DNA of 10,247 nucleotides from Candidatus Hodarchaeota archaeon (GTDB taxonomy: Archaea; Asgardarchaeota; Heimdallarchaeia; Hodarchaeales; YT1-057), in assembly GCA_016839955.1 (NCBI GenBank), contig JAEOTI010000695.1, positions 1-10,247 of the forward strand, read 5' to 3'. Position numbers and translations under genes: made by a program. Positions 7,376 to 10,247 of this stretch are shown in pieces (within the stretch, counting starts at the first letter, position 1; the number at the start of each line of letters is the position of its first letter). Below the pieces are notes generated by a model. That model had not been told where the DNA came from. It searched no databases and was given only the letters and a program-made list of their open reading frames with translations.

Positions 7376-7541
7376 TATTCATCTTCTAAGTTCTGTACCT
7401 CAAGAGAATTTTCTTCAATTTTGTAACATGCAAGAATAAATCGCATCTGTTTAGGAGACCTACAAGTCATTCACAATACAAGATCTTTTCAACTGTTATT
7501 CAAAGGTAAGTAACAGGAGAATTTAACAGAGCTGGTCGCCT
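7376..7541. promoter_or_regulatory. Divergent promoter region
   Basis: A 166-bp gap between the divergently transcribed methyltransferase and longin/wHTH genes must hold both promoters. I see AT-rich stretches but no convincing TATA/BRE pair, no inverted repeat worth naming, and no RNA gene. If the wHTH protein is a regulator, this gap is the first place to look for its site. Confidence 0.4.
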
Positions 7542-8270
7542 ATGTTACTATCTTATCTTCTTATGGACAAAAAACATCGTAAGGTTTTCCTTTCAAAAGA
7601 GTTTGTGGTAAAAACACTTGATGAGGAACGAGTCCTTGAGTTTCTGAAATCTATGGAAGGAGTGTTGGCCAATGTGTTTACTGATACTGAGTCAAAGCTT
7701 TCGGAAATAAGTTTAAGATTAGACACAACAAATCATCTCTTTCGGTGGGGAGAGTATCTTTGTGGTGTCTTTTTAACTACAATAGAAAGTAAACGTTTCA
7801 ATACCATTCTCACTGAAACTGTTTTTGAAGTTGAAGGTCGATTTGGAGATCAATTAAAGGCTGAAGAATTATCTGAGAGCTTAATTACTGATATCGGGGG
7901 AGTAGTAATGAAGAATTTTGGAGAGGTCATTTTTTCCCCAATTGATGATCTTTCTTCTGTTAATGTTATTTTGGAGAATAAAAATGATTATTTTGTCCAT
8001 ACTGGAGTGGAAGGTTATGAAATATATGAATCTCGAAAAAATGGAGCTGCCATGGGTAATTTTGTTAACTCTCACCCCACCTTATCCTTTCCAGCTCTAG
8101 ACGAAGTGATTTCAATTCTTCGGACCGATTTACTATCAGTGGGTGAATTAGAGGAAAGAGTTAGGTTACTTTCTGTATCTGATTTAGCTCTGACTTTACG
8201 ACAACTCTTACGCTTAAATATCGTTGAGTGTTATGTCAAACCAAAAGAAAGAGCTGATCTTATAAAATAA
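7542..8270 (+). CDS. Probable longin-like protein with C-terminal winged helix-turn-helix
   Basis: An unnamed 242-residue soluble protein with two visible parts. Residues 1-135 alternate strands and helices: LLSYLLMDKKHRKVFLS, a helix (28-44), a strand region (ISLRLDTTNHLFRWGEYLCGVFLT), a long helix (FNTILTETVFEVEGRFGDQL) and a further helix. This matches the layout of longin/roadblock-like domains seen in many Asgard proteins. Residues ~186-235 look like a winged helix: helix (LDEVISIL), turn and helix (SVGELEERVRLL), recognition-type helix (SVSDLALTLRQLLRLN) and a strand (IVECYVK). The ATG at 7542 is the first start after an in-frame TAA; ATG at 7563 is an alternative. Only a weak ribosome binding site is visible. 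A sensor-regulator coupling a longin-type domain to DNA binding is inference; the wHTH could instead mediate protein contacts, as in ESCRT or MglB-like proteins. Confidence 0.75.
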   Translation: MLLSYLLMDKKHRKVFLSKEFVVKTLDEERVLEFLKSMEGVLANVFTDTESKLSEISLRLDTTNHLFRWGEYLCGVFLTTIESKRFNTILTETVFEVEGRFGDQLKAEELSESLITDIGGVVMKNFGEVIFSPIDDLSSVNVILENKNDYFVHTGVEGYEIYESRKNGAAMGNFVNSHPTLSFPALDEVISILRTDLLSVGELEERVRLLSVSDLALTLRQLLRLNIVECYVKPKERADLIK

Positions 8271-8371
8271 TCGAAAGATTAGACAAAAGAATTGATTTAT
8301 TATTTAAGGATTAATTTCTCCTTCTGTACAATACTAAGAGATATTATTCTTTTAAGAGTACTAGAAATAAT
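8271..8371. terminator. Convergent intergenic gap with T-rich tracts
   Basis: The gap lies between the stops of the longin/wHTH gene and the PIN toxin gene. It contains T-rich stretches on the plus strand soon after the first stop (about 8296-8323) and A/T-rich runs on the other strand, as expected for archaeal termination. No stable hairpin is evident. Confidence 0.35.
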
Positions 8372-8797
8372 TCAGATAATTCGAGTTATTTTTCCATCAA
8401 AATCTCCATCAAAACTAGCAAGATATTCTATACTCAATTTTGAGGTTAAAGCAATAATTGATAGATCAGTAAAACTTAGATCGGGATCCTGGTATCTTTC
8501 ATAGAGTTTCCATGTAAGATCATAAAGATCAGGCGTAATAAACTGAAAATCGATAAATCTAGAGATTCCATTGGTGCTATTACCATAAATAAAGTCATGT
8601 AAATTTTCAATCAGCTTTAAATTACCTGTTCGACTAATTAACAGAGTATAACACTCATCTACAATATAATCAGATGTTATTGCCCTACCATATGCGTTAT
8701 CCCAAATGCTCTCAAATAGATCGTTTGCTTCTCCATTTCGACTATCCCGAGTATTAAGAAAAGCCACAATGACCCCTGTATCTAAGAAAATAGCCAT
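8372..8797 (-). CDS. vapC: PIN-domain toxin, VapC-type ribonuclease
   Basis: A 141-residue PIN-fold metal-dependent RNase, the usual VapC size. The acidic active site is complete: D6 (IFLDTGVIVAFL), E48 (DYIVDECYTLL), D111 (LSFTDLSIIA) and D130/D132 (SFDGDFDG). VapC toxins cut tRNA or rRNA at specific sites and halt translation until bound by their antitoxin. The gene follows the antitoxin by 5 nt on the same strand, the standard VapBC order, so both come from one mRNA. A weak GAAGG lies in the last antitoxin codons. It ends in TGA. The RNA target cannot be inferred. A non-TA PIN RNase is possible but unlikely given the partner. Confidence 0.9.
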   Translation of the reverse strand: MAIFLDTGVIVAFLNTRDSRNGEANDLFESIWDNAYGRAITSDYIVDECYTLLISRTGNLKLIENLHDFIYGNSTNGISRFIDFQFITPDLYDLTWKLYERYQDPDLSFTDLSIIALTSKLSIEYLASFDGDFDGKITRII

Positions 8798-8802
8798 AAT
8801 TA

Positions 8803-9087
8803 TTATTTCCCTTCAAATTCATAAATAACAGAATCTTCATCGATAGTTGCAGAATTAAAACCAAAATCTGCTTGTAGATTCCGAAATTTTCTTCTTTTTT
8901 CCTTTGAAAGTGGCATTTGAAGAGAAAGAATCTTTTGTACAAATTCTTCCTTTTTTTCTGCTTCTTTTAAAAGGAGCTCAAGCAACTCTTGTTGACTCAG
9001 TTTTTTCCCAGTCTCAATTAGAATTTTTGCTTGCAATTGATCGAATCGTCGCTTTATTTCATTATTCATTTTTATTGTTGAAGTCAT
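8803..9087 (-). CDS. Ribbon-helix-helix antitoxin, VapB-like
   Basis: A 94-residue protein. The N-terminal ~45 residues look like a ribbon-helix-helix DNA-binding unit: strand (TSTIKMNNE), helix (IKRRFDQLQAKILIETG), then LSQQELLELLLKEAEKK. The charged linker (SKEKRRKF) and acidic C-terminal tail (TIDEDSVIYEFEGK) fit the toxin-wrapping segment of VapB antitoxins. It would neutralise the PIN toxin and, as a dimer, repress its own promoter. The ATG at 9087 has no ribosome binding site but has a TATA-like sequence about 28 nt upstream, so a leaderless mRNA is likely; ATG at 9069 would cut the ribbon strand. The family call is by pattern and context and I cannot name a subfamily. Confidence 0.8.
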   Translation of the reverse strand: MTSTIKMNNEIKRRFDQLQAKILIETGKKLSQQELLELLLKEAEKKEEFVQKILSLQMPLSKEKRRKFRNLQADFGFNSATIDEDSVIYEFEGK

Positions 9088-9096
9088 AAGTACAAG

Positions 9097-9130
9097 TATA
9101 CTTTATCACTAAATATACTTTACTACTAAA
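9097..9130 (-). repeat. Tandem 17-bp direct repeats at the toxin-antitoxin promoter
   Basis: TATACTTTATCACTAAA (9097-9113) and TATACTTTACTACTAAA (9114-9130) are adjacent and match at 15 of 17 positions. The first ends in the perfect palindrome AAGTATACTT (9094-9103). They begin 10 nt upstream of the antitoxin ATG. The TATA-like core near 9111-9120 in the junction of the two repeats is about 28 nt from the ATG, right for a leaderless start. Tandem repeats spaced 17 bp would place antitoxin dimers in register along the helix and cover the TATA box, the classic autoregulation layout of RHH antitoxins. Binding itself is inferred. Confidence 0.6.
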
Positions 9131-9330
9131 CACATCCAATTTTCGAAAGCAATATCTAATTGATTGTTGGAGAAAAAATTTATTCACTTCAGTTCGAAAA
9201 TTAAGTCAGTTAATTCTTGCTTAGGTATCAAATTGGTAATTAATTGGAGTTTTTGGTCATCTCAGTCCAATTGACTAGGATGAATTATTCTCAAACAAAT
9301 CAACAATTTTTTCAATTTCCTATAATTCAA

Positions 9331-9337
9331 TATATTT
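9331..9337 (+). promoter_or_regulatory. Possible TATA box of the D-aminopeptidase gene
   Basis: TATATTT in an AT-rich setting, with a start site expected near 9360. This would leave a leader of about 40 nt that includes the AGAGGT ribosome binding site. The surroundings are AT-rich, so chance matches are common. Confidence 0.3.
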
Positions 9338-9385
9338 GGTTAAAAACTTCAGGTAAATTGTCAATAACAAAGTGTGTACATAATC

Positions 9386-9391
9386 AGAGGT
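9386..9391 (+). promoter_or_regulatory. Ribosome binding site AGAGGT of the D-aminopeptidase gene
   Basis: AGAGGT lies 7 nt before the TTG at 9399, a good Shine-Dalgarno distance. It supports the TTG start for a gene with no nearby in-frame ATG at the conserved MKILI N-terminus. Confidence 0.55.
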
Positions 9392-9398
9392 TATTTAT

Positions 9399-10247
9399 TT
9401 GAAAATTCTTATTTTCAGCGACGTCGAAGGGATTTCAGGTGTTAATGACCCAAAAATGCTATCAGAAGACTTTGATCAAGTTAAGAAATTAACCACAGGA
9501 GATGTAAATGCCGCAATTCGTGGATTACGACGAGCAGGCGTTTCTGAAATAGATATTTTTGATGGACACGGGATGGGAGGAAACATCATCCAAGAAGAAT
9601 TAGAAGACGATGTGAATTATCTAGGAGGGGGATGGATGACAAAATTTCGAGATATGATCCAAAGTGAGATCATTCAGACATATGATGGGATAATTCTCAT
9701 CGGATTACATGCAGCGGAAGGAACTGCAGATGGTTTCATTAGTCATACCAATACCGGATTATCAGTTTTGAAATTAAACGGAAAATATACTGGTGAAGCT
9801 CCGCAAATTGCCTGGTTAGCAGGATATTTTGGAGTTCCTACAATGCTGATTACTGGGGACGACGCAGTAGTTAGGGAAGCAAAAGCATTATTGCCCGGTA
9901 TCGAAGGTGTTGTTGTAAAACACTCAGTTTCACGAACTGAAACGAAATGTCTTCCCGTAGAAAAGGTTCATTCATTGATCGAAAAGAAATCATTTGAAGT
10001 TATCATAAATATCAATAAATTCCGACCATTTGTAATTGAAACTCCAATTAAAACAGACATAATACTCTTAAAACCTGAAATGGCAGATACACTGTCGATA
10101 AATCCTGGTTATAAACGAACAGATGAGCGAACTGTCGAATATGTTGCGAATACCTTTATTGAAGCATTCAATGCTTATCATGCATGTAGATCTGTGACAC
10201 GCTTGTACATCTTAAATATGGCAATAAAAAGAATTTTAGAAATAGAA
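9399..10247 (+). CDS. dppA: M55-family D-aminopeptidase (DppA-like), open at the window end
   Basis: A dizinc D-aminopeptidase releasing N-terminal D-amino acids from short peptides; DppA of Bacillus subtilis is the type member, a cytosolic decameric enzyme. All five metal ligands are present at family positions: D8 and E10 (FSDVEG), H57 (FDGHG), H104 (GLHA) and E133 (TGEA), with the conserved H116 in ISHTNTG nearby as the likely catalytic His. The usual M55 C-terminal half (GVPTMLITGDDAVVREAK, then PGIEGVVVKHSVSR) follows. The start is TTG at 9399, set by AGAGGT (9386-9391) 7 nt upstream and by the typical MKILI N-terminus. The 283 visible codons already cover the usual ~270-280 residues, so only a few residues and the stop should lie beyond the edge. 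In an archaeon without peptidoglycan the substrate may be scavenged D-peptides from bacteria. Confidence 0.92.
   Translation, partial: MKILIFSDVEGISGVNDPKMLSEDFDQVKKLTTGDVNAAIRGLRRAGVSEIDIFDGHGMGGNIIQEELEDDVNYLGGGWMTKFRDMIQSEIIQTYDGIILIGLHAAEGTADGFISHTNTGLSVLKLNGKYTGEAPQIAWLAGYFGVPTMLITGDDAVVREAKALLPGIEGVVVKHSVSRTETKCLPVEKVHSLIEKKSFEVIININKFRPFVIETPIKTDIILLKPEMADTLSINPGYKRTDERTVEYVANTFIEAFNAYHACRSVTRLYILNMAIKRILEIE

Larger units (their letters stand above)
9131..9398. other. Intergenic region before the D-aminopeptidase gene
   Basis: No gene is supported here; a 40-codon frame (9280-9402) lacks a good start site and coding character. It contains a 10-bp inverted pair AATTTTCGAA (9138-9147) / TTCGAAAATT (9193-9202), a TATA-like TATATTT (9331-9337) and the AGAGGT ribosome binding site (9386-9391). 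No tRNA or structured RNA is recognisable. Confidence 0.5.

Noticed and set aside
8292..8504. A 70-codon plus-strand frame at the 3' end of the PIN toxin gene.
   Set aside because: It is antisense to conserved PIN codons (FTDLSII, SFDGDFDG) and has no start signal.
9280..9402. A 40-residue plus-strand frame overlapping the D-aminopeptidase start.
   Set aside because: It overlaps the probable TATA box and leader, lacks a properly spaced ribosome binding site, and its composition just reflects AT-rich DNA.
1..10247. CRISPR arrays, insertion sequences, tRNA or rRNA genes.
   Set aside because: No regularly spaced repeats, transposase motifs, terminal inverted repeats or cloverleaf/T-loop patterns were seen on either strand; the only tandem repeat is the two-unit promoter repeat at 9097-9130.

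Overview
The window is AT-rich and has short intergenic gaps, TTG or GTG starts (uvrA, the 7-TM gene, the D-aminopeptidase), TATA-like boxes and a GGTGAT ribosome binding site. It is most likely archaeal. Two proteins carry what looks like a longin/roadblock-like domain, a fold unusually abundant in Asgard archaea, so an Asgard archaeon (Loki-/Heimdall-type) is my best guess. This is inference from domain style, not from a marker gene.

Layout. 1-151: intergenic, with a 9-bp inverted repeat around a TATA-like core. 152-3031 (+): a UvrA excinuclease gene of normal length (960 codons) interrupted by one in-frame TGA at 1610-1612, exactly where the Leu of the first ABC signature (LSGGE) should be. 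3032-3116: convergent gap with a hairpin and T-rich terminator. 3117-7375 (-): five genes in one direction. In transcription order they are a SAM methyltransferase, a RimJ/RimL-like GNAT acetyltransferase, a secreted C-terminally anchored protein rich in N-glycosylation sequons, a metallo-beta-lactamase-fold hydrolase of the UlaG/COG2220 type, and a 7-TM protein with a cytoplasmic longin/roadblock-like domain. 7376-7541: divergent promoter gap. 7542-8270 (+): probable longin-like protein with a C-terminal winged helix-turn-helix. 8372-9087 (-): a VapBC-type toxin-antitoxin pair (ribbon-helix-helix antitoxin first, PIN toxin second) behind two tandem 17-bp repeats overlapping its TATA box. 9131-9398: intergenic. 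9399 to the window end (+): an M55 D-aminopeptidase (DppA-like) with all five zinc ligands, open at the edge.

How the genes may work together. UvrA belongs to nucleotide excision repair (with UvrB and UvrC, absent here) and appears broken or mis-sequenced. The minus-strand group has no recognisable pathway. Its membrane, secreted and modifying-enzyme members could form a surface-sensing or envelope-related set, but co-orientation is the only evidence. The 7-TM/longin protein and the longin/wHTH protein are the most intriguing items: together they could be a receptor-like module and a transcriptional output using the small-GTPase-associated folds that Asgard archaea have expanded. The toxin-antitoxin pair is a self-contained accessory unit.
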